29,838 nt of DNA from a virus, in IMG/VR virus record IMGVR_UViG_3300005340_000068, positions 1-29,838 of that record. One strand, given 5' to 3'. The position numbers and the translations under genes were made by a program. Shown here one piece after another: positions 21,489 through 29,350 of this stretch. The number at the start of each line of letters is the position of its first letter. The stretch's first letter is position 1. The notes beneath the pieces are model-generated. The model ran no database searches. It worked only from the letters and a program-made list of their open reading frames with translations, and was not told the origin of the DNA.

Positions 21489-22595
21489 ATGAATCGCCTC
21501 TATTATCTCGGCTCGCCTGACCCGCGCTTCGGCTGGGGCGTGGCCAACGAAAACCTCATTCGTGAATTATCCAAGCTGTGCGATGTCGCGGTTGACACAT
21601 CAAGCCAGTGTGTTGACGGCCCGGCATTCATTCCAATTCTCGATTCCAACCTGACGCCATGCCGGAATGTCGTCGCTCCGCGCAAGATCGGCTATTGCTT
21701 CACGGAATGGCCGCTGGGTGATGAGGCAAAACGGAATGCGCGGCAATACGATTTGATCTTCACCGGATCAACTTGGAACGCGCAAAGGCTAGCCGAGAAG
21801 GGAATAAAATCTGAAGTCCTGCACCAAGGCATTGACTTCGAGCGGTTCAAGGTTCAGCCGTGGATGCCGTTTCCTTTTGAGACCGCCGACGGCAAACCCA
21901 AGTTCGTCGTTTTCTCTGGCGGCAAATTCGAGTTCCGTAAGGGGCAGGATTATGTCATCGCGGCCATGCGCCACTTCATGAAGGTCCATCCTGTTGTCCT
22001 GCTTACCGCCTGGCACAACATCTGGCCAGCCAGCCGAGCAACCATGAGCAATTCATGGCTGATTGATGACATCAATAATCCCGTCGCAGAACTTCCGAAA
22101 GAGCGCGTTATCGCGTTGCCGCAACTTCGCAACGAGCAGATGCCGGAGATTTACGCGCAGGCGCATCTCGGTGTCTTCCCGAACAGGTGCGAGGCCGGAA
22201 CGAACCTCGTGATGTGTGAATTCATGGCTTGCGGTCGGCCCGTGATTGCCACAAGCGCAACCGGCCATGCAGACGTATTCTTCGACCTGCGCTGGAATCC
22301 TGCTGGCCATATCGAGTTTCCAATAGGTTACAACGGCAACGCCCGCCGAGGCTATTATCCTCTTGAGAATTGCACCTTTGACGCGGCGGGCTGGTGCAAT
22401 CCAAATGTTTCAGACATCATCGCGCACCTGGAACACGCCTACCAGCACAAGGACGAGTTGCTGAACCGCGGCCTCGAATGCCGTAAGCTCGTCGAGCGGT
22501 TCACTTGGTCCGAGTGCGCTTTGAAGGTTTTCCGGGCGGCGTTTCCGCAGGCTGCGGGTCGCGGCTCTCAATCTCCGGCTCTCGCGTCTCGATAA
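21489..22595 (+). CDS. GT4-like glycosyltransferase
   Basis: A 368-residue product. An ORF extension to 21405 exists, but ATG 21489 has an AAGGGTGG-type site about 10 bases upstream and begins a typical domain (MNRLYYLGSPDPRFGWGVANE). Middle: GGKFEFRKGQDYVIAA (144-159), a GT-B sugar-nucleotide region. C-terminal: EAGTNLVMCEFMACGRPVIA (235-254), the E-x7-E-type motif of GT4 glycosyltransferases. The last 31 codons overlap the end of the convergent minus-strand gene at 22501-22755, and the C-terminal tail (QAAGRGSQSPALASR) reads as antisense of that gene. It is probably the last gene of the cassette. Confidence 0.8.
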   Translation: MNRLYYLGSPDPRFGWGVANENLIRELSKLCDVAVDTSSQCVDGPAFIPILDSNLTPCRNVVAPRKIGYCFTEWPLGDEAKRNARQYDLIFTGSTWNAQRLAEKGIKSEVLHQGIDFERFKVQPWMPFPFETADGKPKFVVFSGGKFEFRKGQDYVIAAMRHFMKVHPVVLLTAWHNIWPASRATMSNSWLIDDINNPVAELPKERVIALPQLRNEQMPEIYAQAHLGVFPNRCEAGTNLVMCEFMACGRPVIATSATGHADVFFDLRWNPAGHIEFPIGYNGNARRGYYPLENCTFDAAGWCNPNVSDIIAHLEHAYQHKDELLNRGLECRKLVERFTWSECALKVFRAAFPQAAGRGSQSPALASR

Positions 22596-22755
22596 CCTCC
22601 GGCGCGCCGGTCACGCCGTCGGACGCATCTGCCAAGCGCGCACCGCCCAATCCTTCGAGCGTCTGGAACGTGTTTGCTGGGACTTCGAGCACGTCACCAA
22701 CATGCGCGTTTGGATGACCGGCAACGGCCATCGGTTTCAGGAGAATTATTTTCAT
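22501..22755 (-). CDS. small capsid-adjacent protein, 84 aa
   Basis: The ORF can be opened to 22992, but ATG 22755 starts the plausible protein (MKIILLKPMAVAGHPNAHVGDVLEVPANTFQTL). The first half, with HVGDVLEVP, resembles small phage proteins found next to the major capsid gene. The C-terminal half is Pro/Glu/Arg-rich and probably disordered. It lies beyond the terminator at 23308-23341, so it may need read-through or its own promoter. Its last 95 bases overlap the convergent glycosyltransferase gene. Confidence 0.6.
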   Translation of the reverse strand: MKIILLKPMAVAGHPNAHVGDVLEVPANTFQTLEGLGGARLADASDGVTGAPEVIETREPEIESRDPQPAETPPGKPSKRTRTK

Positions 22756-22770
22756 AATCGCAAGGAAGGT

Positions 22771-22798
22771 TGCCGCCGTAAACCTAAAAACGACGGCA
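22771..22798. other. imperfect hairpin upstream of the 84-aa capsid-adjacent gene
   Basis: TGCCGCCGT (22771-22779) and ACGACGGCA (22790-22798) can pair over 9 positions with one mismatch and a 10-base loop. There is no T-run on either side. It lies 16-43 bases upstream of the minus-strand start at 22755 and could be a translational or RNA-stability element. Confidence 0.3.
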
Positions 22799-22894
22799 AT
22801 CCGAGACCCACCAATACGTGCATTCGATTGCATATTGCACCTTGCGCGGTGGATTGCAATAGCGATTTCTGAGGAAAAGTCTTGACCTCGTTTC

Positions 22895-23002
22895 ATGGAT
22901 GCGTTGCACGAGATGAACATTTTCCAGCAGAAATACGCCAAGCTTAAACAGTTGGCCGGCGTTTTCTCGGAAATCAAAAAAGTCCGCAGCAAGGCGGCTT
23001 AA
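22895..23002 (+). CDS. possible small ORF, 35 aa
   Basis: An ATG-to-TAA frame encoding MDALHEMNIFQQKYAKLKQL and a basic C-terminus (KKVRSKAA). It reads as a single amphipathic, coiled-coil-like helix, which is more protein-like than the overlapping minus-strand frame. A GAGGA is present but lies about 19 bases upstream, further than usual for a ribosome site. It is in the same direction as the glycosylation cassette and could be its last gene. The support is weak. Confidence 0.3.
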   Translation: MDALHEMNIFQQKYAKLKQLAGVFSEIKKVRSKAA

Positions 23003-23005
23003 TCA

Positions 23006-23229
23006 TGGCAGGCGTTGTGAGTCGTTTTACGGTCCTGACCGGCAAATCACGGCGTGGCAGGCAATGCGCGGCGCTGATTCGCGCTGCCGTATCTTGCCCT
23101 CACAGGAGTGGACAGCCCTGCATATCATGGCAAGGCAGGCAAGGCTAGTCTTTGATCTGAGGGTCGTTTCGACGAAATGCGATTCGCGGCTTTGCGATTC
23201 GCTGCGGAGTGCGCGACGGCATGGCAGGC
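23006..23229. repeat. dispersed GGCAGGC-type short repeats
   Basis: TGGCAGGC occurs at 23006-23013, 23055-23062 and 23222-23229, and a variant with AAGGCAGGC lies near 23132-23140. The first and last are preceded by CA (CATGGCAGGCG). They lie in a gene-free stretch and are unevenly spaced. They could be protein-binding sites or remnants of a rearrangement. Confidence 0.35.
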
Positions 23230-23307
23230 GAATCTCGTAAGTTCACTGACCGACAGTTCAAGGCACTGCGCGGAAATGAGTAGCGCGGCGGGAACTGGGC
23301 AATGCAA

Positions 23308-23341
23308 AAAGCGCGGCTGGGAGAAATTCCAGCCGCGCTTT
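23308..23341 (-). terminator. rho-independent terminator of the capsid operon
   Basis: A perfect 13-base inverted repeat, AAAGCGCGGCTGG (23308-23320) and CCAGCCGCGCTTT (23329-23341), with an 8-base loop. On the minus strand, the hairpin is followed by Ts (from the A-run at 23306-23310), 22 bases after the capsid stop. On the plus strand it is followed by TGTTT, so it may work in both directions. Confidence 0.85.
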
Positions 23342-23362
23342 GTTTCCCAAAAAAGAATGCGC

Positions 23363-25264
23363 TTAAGAGTCCAAAATTCCCAAAAGCACACCAAACGAAG
23401 CCGGATGGCGAACTGCAACGTCCGTCCAATGACGGGCAATTACGCGCACAACTGCGTTAGCTGCAAGGACATACGGATCAACCACCAAGTCGGTTGCGCC
23501 GTTGTTGAACGAAGCGATGAGAACGTCTTGCCAGTTGCCGAAGAAGACACTTGAGCAAATTGTGGTTGCTGTGCCTTGTGTTTGGATTGAAGAAACCTGG
23601 TTGCTCACCTCGGCGCGGTAGCCGTTCACCTCGCCGTTGACCCCACCAGTCCAGACCCATCGTGCCGTGTTGGTCGCGGCAGACTCGTCGATCATTTTGA
23701 GCCGTCCGCGCATTTTGGCGTTGGTCAGGTAGGCGAGCGTTCCGACGTCCGCGTTTGCGGTCGCCACAGCGGTTTCGAGCGAGACGACGCTGGATCGGCC
23801 GTTGGCAACCGAGAAGGCAGCGCCGTTCGCACCAATCGCAATAGTGGTAACGCCGGTCGTGCCGGTGATGCCCGTAGGCTGCGGCGCGCCCGAGCCGTGG
23901 AGCACAGCGCGGTCAATTTCGAGCGCGATGATCTGCATGATGTCATCGCGGATCAAAGTGTCAATTGAGGGATCGCTCTCTGAGAGCAATTGTTTTCCGT
24001 ATTGCTGGAAGGCAGACAAGCCGAGTGGCGAGAGCGTGATCTGCGTGAAGTTGCCCGTGCTGAGAGTGGCAGCAACGGTTTCACCCACCCAGTTCACAGC
24101 GCCAGCCGCGTTCTGGCGGGGAATCGTTACCGGATTACTCAGATTTATCATCCTCGCGCCCAGCATTGCGACCTTGGCCCGATTGCGGAGAAGTTCGATG
24201 AACTGGCTGCCGAGATTGTCAGTCTGGACGAGCATCCCACCTAGTGTTCCCGTGCCGGCGATGAAATTACGGCCGGCCATGACCATCGCTTCGCGGGGAA
24301 CCCAGACGCCTTCACATCGCGCACCGCCTTTGAGTGAAATCTCCTGCGAGATTTCGTTTTCGAGGCCATCGCGTTTCTGTCCGGGCAACTGCATTTGGAT
24401 TGCGCGGCGGATGGAGTATTGCGCCCAATCGCGCGGGCGGACGGCCAGCGGTTCGGCGGCGCGGATCGGCGTTACGGTGGGCAGGCGATTGAACGCTTCC
24501 TTGCGGAATTGTTCGACCGTCCATCCTTCGTTACGGGCTTGCGCGGCGAGCGCCTCGACGTTTTCGACCTTTCCTTTCAGTCGGTCCGCGATGCCGTCAA
24601 TTTCGGCAATGGTTGCGCGATACTCGTTCAGGATTTGCAGCCGGTCGGCAGCCGTGGGCGGTGCGGGCGGCGGGGTCGTCGCGGGTGGATTCCCGCCGCT
24701 CGCCGCGGTAGGAGGACTTGCTTCACGTAAAATTCTCATGTCTTCGATTGTTGTTTCAAACTGCGTTTCCTCGGAGCGGCCAACGCCAACACTGGCATCG
24801 GCTGGAACGCTGACGAGGGAGATTTCCAGAGGAGTCCACGACATGGCCCGGAGGGTTTCCACACCCTTCTCGACCTTCTCAGTGACCATTTTTTCTATCC
24901 GATAGCCGACGCTCACCAAGCGCCGGATGCCGTCTTTTACGTCCTGGAAAATTTCCTCCGCGCGCGCGGATTTGCCGAAGCGAACCACGGCGCGGGCTTT
25001 CCTGTCGGAATCAACGCGAGCATGTTCGACCACGCCGATTTGGTCGCCGGTGCGGTGCTCCATCAGGAGAGCGCCACCGGAGTTCAGCCGTAAAAGATTC
25101 ACACTCGACGGAGAGTGGTCGAGGATTTCGGTTCCAAACCAACGCTCAACCGGCTCTTCGGAGGAAAAGGAAAGTTCAACGGTCCTCTTTTCGGTATTCA
25201 CCGCATCGCGGGCAACCTCGAAAGTGCGATGCAGGACGGGCGTTTGAATCGTCTTAATCTTCAC
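23363..25264 (-). CDS. fused prohead protease and HK97-fold major capsid protein
   Basis: The 633-residue product starts at GTG 25264, 11 bases over the portal stop; a TTG at 25303 is the alternative. Residues 1-175 form an S78/U35-type prohead protease: His70 (LLMEHRTG), Ser118 (RLVSVGY), and the acidic residue in TPLEISLVSVPADA (145-158). A Pro/Ala/Thr linker (about 183-207) and a coiled-coil delta-like region (about 208-265) follow. Residues about 290-633 are an HK97-type capsid protein (VPREAMVMAG, GGMLVQTDN, IDTLIRDDIMQIIALEIDRA, RHWTDVAVRHP). Protease and shell protein are therefore made as one chain, with the protease able to remove itself and the delta region during maturation. The terminator at 23308 ends this unit. 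Confidence 0.9.
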   Translation of the reverse strand: MKIKTIQTPVLHRTFEVARDAVNTEKRTVELSFSSEEPVERWFGTEILDHSPSSVNLLRLNSGGALLMEHRTGDQIGVVEHARVDSDRKARAVVRFGKSARAEEIFQDVKDGIRRLVSVGYRIEKMVTEKVEKGVETLRAMSWTPLEISLVSVPADASVGVGRSEETQFETTIEDMRILREASPPTAASGGNPPATTPPPAPPTAADRLQILNEYRATIAEIDGIADRLKGKVENVEALAAQARNEGWTVEQFRKEAFNRLPTVTPIRAAEPLAVRPRDWAQYSIRRAIQMQLPGQKRDGLENEISQEISLKGGARCEGVWVPREAMVMAGRNFIAGTGTLGGMLVQTDNLGSQFIELLRNRAKVAMLGARMINLSNPVTIPRQNAAGAVNWVGETVAATLSTGNFTQITLSPLGLSAFQQYGKQLLSESDPSIDTLIRDDIMQIIALEIDRAVLHGSGAPQPTGITGTTGVTTIAIGANGAAFSVANGRSSVVSLETAVATANADVGTLAYLTNAKMRGRLKMIDESAATNTARWVWTGGVNGEVNGYRAEVSNQVSSIQTQGTATTICSSVFFGNWQDVLIASFNNGATDLVVDPYVLAANAVVRVIARHWTDVAVRHPASFGVLLGILDS

Positions 25265-26747
25265 TATTAGCTGATTGAATACCTGCTGGCACTGGTTTGT
25301 CAACGGGGAATTCGAGATCGTAGCTCTCGGCCAAGTCGTTGTCCTCGGATTGCTCTTGGAAAATGTCCTCCACGTCCGCGCCTTGCTCCGCGATGATGCG
25401 CCGGCGCGAACTGAATCCGTTATTCACGGCGTCAATGTTCGCCTGCATGTCTTTCGCCGGGTCAACCCACGGCCAGCGGCGCGGCTTCCACTCGGCGGCG
25501 CGGAATTTCTCGAACTTGCCAGACGGAAGCGCCGAACCATTCGCGAGTTTAATCGCGCCGGCGGCCAGAGACATCTCAAGCCACGGGTCGAACACTCGCT
25601 GATGCAGAGATTCAACGAGCCAGCATTGCAGAGTCTTCCATTCCTCACGCTCTTCGAGCAGGCCGGCGCGGATTGAGGAATAGTTGACTCCTTCGAGGTC
25701 GTTTGAAAGCGACGTGTAAGAAACACCCAGGCCGGATGCGAGTCCGCGCAACACTCCTTTGATGAAAGTCGAGTAAGCTGTGTTCGGATGCTTCGGGTCA
25801 TGCTCGACGAAAGACTGGCCGGGTTCGAGTTCGCGGATCAAGCCCGGCTCCATTTCCATTTCCTGATTGCCCTGCTCGTCCACGGCGTCGCCGACGAAAT
25901 CTTCCGGCGCGGTCTTGGTGATGAATCCGCCCTTGCAAGCGTTCTCGCGCGCGGCAATTAATTCGGCCTCCTCATAGCCGTTCAGCATGTTCAGCCGGAG
26001 CATTGCGGAAACCAGTCGCGGATATCCCATCGTTTGCGCGATTCGTTCGGGCAACATGATGTGAAGCATTTCCGACGCGGACACGGCAACCCGCTGGCGT
26101 GCGTTTTGGTATTGGTCTCCCGGATGCTTCGTCCAGATGTGGTAAGCGACAATGCGCCCGTCCGGGTCAATCTCTACGCCCATGCGGATTTCGTTTCCGC
26201 CCGGCATGGCTCGGTTCAAGTCTTGGTCGAGGTGGTCGATCTCCAAAGGCTGCAATGTGAACCCGTATGGATTCGCTTTCGTGATGATCTTGCGAACCAA
26301 AGCACCGCCGTCGCGGATGGCGCTTCGCAGCACGAGGCTTTCGATTCGTCGCCAACTCATGCGCTGATTCATGCTCGCGGTTTCGCGCCTGCCCCAATTC
26401 TGCCATCCGAGTTCGATCGAGTTGTTCGCCCCTTTGTCGTAATCACCAGCCGGGTCTTTTATCTTCATCTGAAGCCCGATTCCCTCCGCGCCGAGGATGT
26501 TGTTCTCCGCGAGCGAAAGGTAGCGCCTTACGTAATCGTTCCCGCGCTCAAGTTGGCGGCATCGTCCGATGAGCGTGGGCAGGCTGGCTTTGATTTCAAC
26601 ATCGGCGCTCGTGCTGGGCGATTGCCAGTCGTTCGTCAAGCGATTGATCTGCGCGCCAGGAAATGAGCGCAGCTTTTTCGGAGTAATATCCCGATGCTTG
26701 CCGCCAAATGAGAAATTGAAACTGCCGAGTTGGATGGAGAATTTCAC
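25254..26747 (-). CDS. lambda-type portal protein
   Basis: The 497-residue product starts at GTG 26747, in GTGA overlap with the preceding stop. It has the lambda gpB-type sequence: an N-terminal wing region (NDYVRRYLSLAENNILGAEG), RSAIRDGGALVRK, FTLQPLEIDHLDQDLN, IRMGVEIDPDGRIVAYHIW, the stem region (RQRVAVSASEMLHIMLPERI), a helix-turn (GLGVSYTSLSNDLEGVNYSS) and a C-terminal acidic tail. It forms the dodecameric ring through which DNA enters the head. It lies between the connector-like gene and the capsid gene, as expected. The length is close to the family's usual 500. Confidence 0.95.
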   Translation of the reverse strand: MKFSIQLGSFNFSFGGKHRDITPKKLRSFPGAQINRLTNDWQSPSTSADVEIKASLPTLIGRCRQLERGNDYVRRYLSLAENNILGAEGIGLQMKIKDPAGDYDKGANNSIELGWQNWGRRETASMNQRMSWRRIESLVLRSAIRDGGALVRKIITKANPYGFTLQPLEIDHLDQDLNRAMPGGNEIRMGVEIDPDGRIVAYHIWTKHPGDQYQNARQRVAVSASEMLHIMLPERIAQTMGYPRLVSAMLRLNMLNGYEEAELIAARENACKGGFITKTAPEDFVGDAVDEQGNQEMEMEPGLIRELEPGQSFVEHDPKHPNTAYSTFIKGVLRGLASGLGVSYTSLSNDLEGVNYSSIRAGLLEEREEWKTLQCWLVESLHQRVFDPWLEMSLAAGAIKLANGSALPSGKFEKFRAAEWKPRRWPWVDPAKDMQANIDAVNNGFSSRRRIIAEQGADVEDIFQEQSEDNDLAESYDLEFPVDKPVPAGIQSANSED

Positions 26748-27346
26748 GGCGATACGAAGCGGGTTAGGATTCTTCTCCCAGTGCGCTTGCCCGCCGCGCG
26801 CAAGACTTTCATTTCCTCATTCTTCACAATGGCCGCGTATCGGTCGCGCTGCCGTTGCAGTTCCGCCATGAGCAACTCGGGCGATGTCCGTTTGATGTGC
26901 AGCCCTTCCACGGTCCACTCGCTGATTGAGCCGGAGCGCCCAGACGATTGAGCTTTGGCAACGGCCAGAATCGCAGCGTCAAAAGCGTCCAGTGTTCTGC
27001 GCGCTATCGTGCGCGTGTCCTGCCCGCCACTGAGAACATAATCCGGGTTGACCGTCAGCTTGCCTTCCCAAACTTTGAAACGTTCCGTCGCTGAATCAAT
27101 GAACGCCTGACCGTTGTAATCGCCGGGCAGCCAGGTTTGCGTTATCGCTTTCTCGACGCTGACGAGGTGATCCGCACCGGAAGCGCCAGCGGAAAACGTA
27201 ATCGGCATTCCTGAATCGAATCGTAGGAACGCATAGGAAAGCGTCCAGCCTTCGTCCGCTGGATAATTGGCCAGCGTGATTTTCCACTCCGCCGTCTCAC
27301 CTGCGACAACGGACACCGGAACTTCAGTTGGAATTTCGCGGCCCAT
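26744..27346 (-). CDS. head connector-like protein with an N-terminal beta domain
   Basis: A 200-residue protein whose ATG follows the terminase stop directly (TGA then ATG). Residues 1-100 read as an Ig-like beta sandwich (VPVSVVAGETAEWKITLANY, DEGWTLSYAFLRFDSG). Residues about 105-200 are helical and basic (DTRTIARRTLDAFDAAILAV, then TVEGLHIKRTSPELLMAELQ). The C-terminal part has the size, charge and order of lambda gpW-type joining proteins, which lie between large terminase and portal. A short gpW-like protein is usual there, so the added beta domain is an apparent fusion. The gpW comparison is by eye. Confidence 0.6.
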   Translation of the reverse strand: MGREIPTEVPVSVVAGETAEWKITLANYPADEGWTLSYAFLRFDSGMPITFSAGASGADHLVSVEKAITQTWLPGDYNGQAFIDSATERFKVWEGKLTVNPDYVLSGGQDTRTIARRTLDAFDAAILAVAKAQSSGRSGSISEWTVEGLHIKRTSPELLMAELQRQRDRYAAIVKNEEMKVLRAAGKRTGRRILTRFVSP

Positions 27347-29350
27347 TCAGCGTTTCCATCGGTTGATGAATCCGCCCGGACGCTGCGGGCGAAACGGTTT
27401 CTTGGGAGCGGAAGGTTGCGTCGGTGTCATGTCAGTTTTGGCGTCGGCATTTTCTTTCTCGCTCTCGTCGGATTTGGCAACACTTTCGCTTGAAATGCAA
27501 GAGGATTTAAGTTTGCGTGATAGTGCGGATAAGTTTGGCTTCAAGATGTCGAGGCACGCCAGCCAATAGACGCGGAGGTCCAGCGCCTCGTTTCGGTCGC
27601 GGGTCTTCTCGTAAAATTGCGTCGGGAATCCGTGCGCGTATTTCGTTTTCAAAACCTCGGCGGTGAGTTGCAGAAAGAATTCCTCGTCGTATCCGAACCC
27701 TTTTGGAAAGTGCATGTAGCGCGGGCCCATCACATCAACGCGCAGCCGTGAAAATATCGTATCCTTGCCGAGCTTGGTTTGCACCGCGTAGGTGCGAAGG
27801 TGGTAGTGCTTGTTGAATCGCGTTGTGACCAGAATCGGTTGCGTTCCGGCGATGCCATAAACTGGATACACGCGAGGCAGACCGCATTCGCCAGCGAACT
27901 TGCGAACCTTCTGCGGTTTGTGCCGCATGTCTATTGCGGTCGCACTGATGCTGATTTCTGCTCCATCGGCGCGCTGATACTTTTTGGCCAACGCGTTTGC
28001 GAGATCGTCCCATACATCGCCCTGCTCGGTGTCCCCAAAAAACGCCAGCCGCTCGATGCCCCAGGACTCATCATTCAACCCGACGCCAACGGTTTCAAGT
28101 TCGAGCCGGTCGCGTTGCACGTCCACTTGCGCGGTTGCTAAGACGATTTGCTCCGGCAGCGTCGTCGGAGAATATGTCTCGCCGCGAAGCAGCAATGGCC
28201 CGTGCTCGATCTTCTCGGACTCCTCCTCGAATGTCTCGGCGAGGAACGTGTTCACCCAGGTTTTGAACGTCTCGCGTCCGCCGTGCTTGGCTTCGAGAAA
28301 CCCAGACACCATCTGATGCAGCCGGGACTCGAATCCTTTCTTGGCTTTGAATGGTGAAGCAATCCCGTTCAGATGGTAGCCGCGTTTCCCGTTGAACGGT
28401 GCGGTAGCCCGCCACTCGCCGGTCAGCACCATTTTGAGACGCTCGCTGTCCGACAAGTGGGCGTGGCATCCTTCGCATTCGTAAATCGCATCCGCCCCGG
28501 TTTCGGATGCTGCCTGTTCCACGACATAACCCCATCGCTTTGCAGCCTCGACGCGGCTCTTTCCCCACAACACATGCGACCATTTAAAATGCTGATGATG
28601 TCCGCACTTTGGACACGGACAAAACCAGCGGCGTTTGTCGGTCTGGTCGAATGCGGATTCGATGCGCGAGAATCCTTTTACCGTCGGCGTGCTCGTCCGG
28701 TAGACAACCGCGTTCCAAAATGTTTCCGTGCGGCGTTCTGCCAGTGAGCACGGGTCACCTTCCGTTCCCGCGCTGGCCGGGAATCGGTCAACCTCGTCCA
28801 TCAGCACGACCCGCCGCGGCCGGCCGGCGAGACCGCCAGGAGCATTCGCGCCGACGAAAGCGAGGCTGCCGCCAGGAAAAGATTTCAGGCTGATCGTGTT
28901 GCCGCTGTCGCGAGACCGCGCTTCTTTCACCTTGCCTTTGAGCGCCGGCGTGTCGCGCACCATCGGCGTTATTCGCTCCTTGGAAAAACTCTCAGCCATT
29001 TCAACCGTTGGCTGCACCATCAGGATCGGCGCCGGGTCAATGTCAATGAAGTAGCCGATTACGTTCGTGAGAATTTCAGACTTTCCGATTTGCGAGCACC
29101 ACATCAGCGTAACACTCTCAATGGTCTGGTCGGTCGCGTCCTCCATCGGCGCACGCTGAAACGGCGCGTAGCTGCTCCGGTATTTACCGGGTCGCGCCGA
29201 AGATTCAGGGGAAAGAAATCGCCGCTCGTCGGCCCACTCAAGAACGTTGTAGCGTGGCGGCGGGGTCAGGATTTCCAGCAGCCGGCGCGTTATCAGGTCC
29301 AAGCCCGCCCGGTTCTGAAAGATCGTGACTCTTGATCCCGCGCAAATCAT
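27347..29350 (-). CDS. terminase large subunit, lambda GpA type
   Basis: A 667-residue protein. The N-terminus (PPPRYNVLEWADERRFLSPE) is typical of GpA. The ATPase has a Walker-A-like SQIGKSE (86-92) and a Walker B VVLMDEVD (181-188). A zinc-ribbon-like cysteine set follows (CPCPKCG 244-250, CEGC 292-295), then the nuclease domain begins with ATAQVDVQRDRLELE and includes SATAIDMRHKPQKVRKFA. It cuts and packages phage DNA with the small subunit. Its ATG has AAGGA 11 bases upstream but lies 113 bases inside the small-subunit gene; a TTG at 29302 would shorten the overlap. Confidence 0.95.
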   Translation of the reverse strand: MICAGSRVTIFQNRAGLDLITRRLLEILTPPPRYNVLEWADERRFLSPESSARPGKYRSSYAPFQRAPMEDATDQTIESVTLMWCSQIGKSEILTNVIGYFIDIDPAPILMVQPTVEMAESFSKERITPMVRDTPALKGKVKEARSRDSGNTISLKSFPGGSLAFVGANAPGGLAGRPRRVVLMDEVDRFPASAGTEGDPCSLAERRTETFWNAVVYRTSTPTVKGFSRIESAFDQTDKRRWFCPCPKCGHHQHFKWSHVLWGKSRVEAAKRWGYVVEQAASETGADAIYECEGCHAHLSDSERLKMVLTGEWRATAPFNGKRGYHLNGIASPFKAKKGFESRLHQMVSGFLEAKHGGRETFKTWVNTFLAETFEEESEKIEHGPLLLRGETYSPTTLPEQIVLATAQVDVQRDRLELETVGVGLNDESWGIERLAFFGDTEQGDVWDDLANALAKKYQRADGAEISISATAIDMRHKPQKVRKFAGECGLPRVYPVYGIAGTQPILVTTRFNKHYHLRTYAVQTKLGKDTIFSRLRVDVMGPRYMHFPKGFGYDEEFFLQLTAEVLKTKYAHGFPTQFYEKTRDRNEALDLRVYWLACLDILKPNLSALSRKLKSSCISSESVAKSDESEKENADAKTDMTPTQPSAPKKPFRPQRPGGFINRWKR

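Larger units (their letters stand above)
22756..23362. other. about 600 bases with no confident gene between capsid and the plus-strand cassette
   Basis: This is the only long stretch without a clear gene. It contains a hairpin at 22771-22798, a 23-base partial palindrome at 22818-22840, a possible 35-codon plus-strand ORF (22895-23002), a series of GGCAGGC-type repeats (23006-23229), a direct repeat of TGCGATTCGC (23178-23187 and 23193-23202), and the terminator of the capsid operon (23308-23341). It is the junction where the late operon is interrupted by the opposite-strand cassette. Confidence 0.6.

Noticed and set aside
23005-23148. A 47-codon plus-strand ORF starting MAGVVSRF
   Set aside because: Its reading depends on repeated GGCAGGC motifs, it is Cys/Arg/Gly-rich and has no ribosome site; treated as non-coding.
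23802-24905. A 367-codon plus-strand ORF over the capsid gene
   Set aside because: It is antisense to the protease-capsid coding sequence, is Ser/Arg-rich without a domain, and the minus strand clearly encodes the capsid protein.
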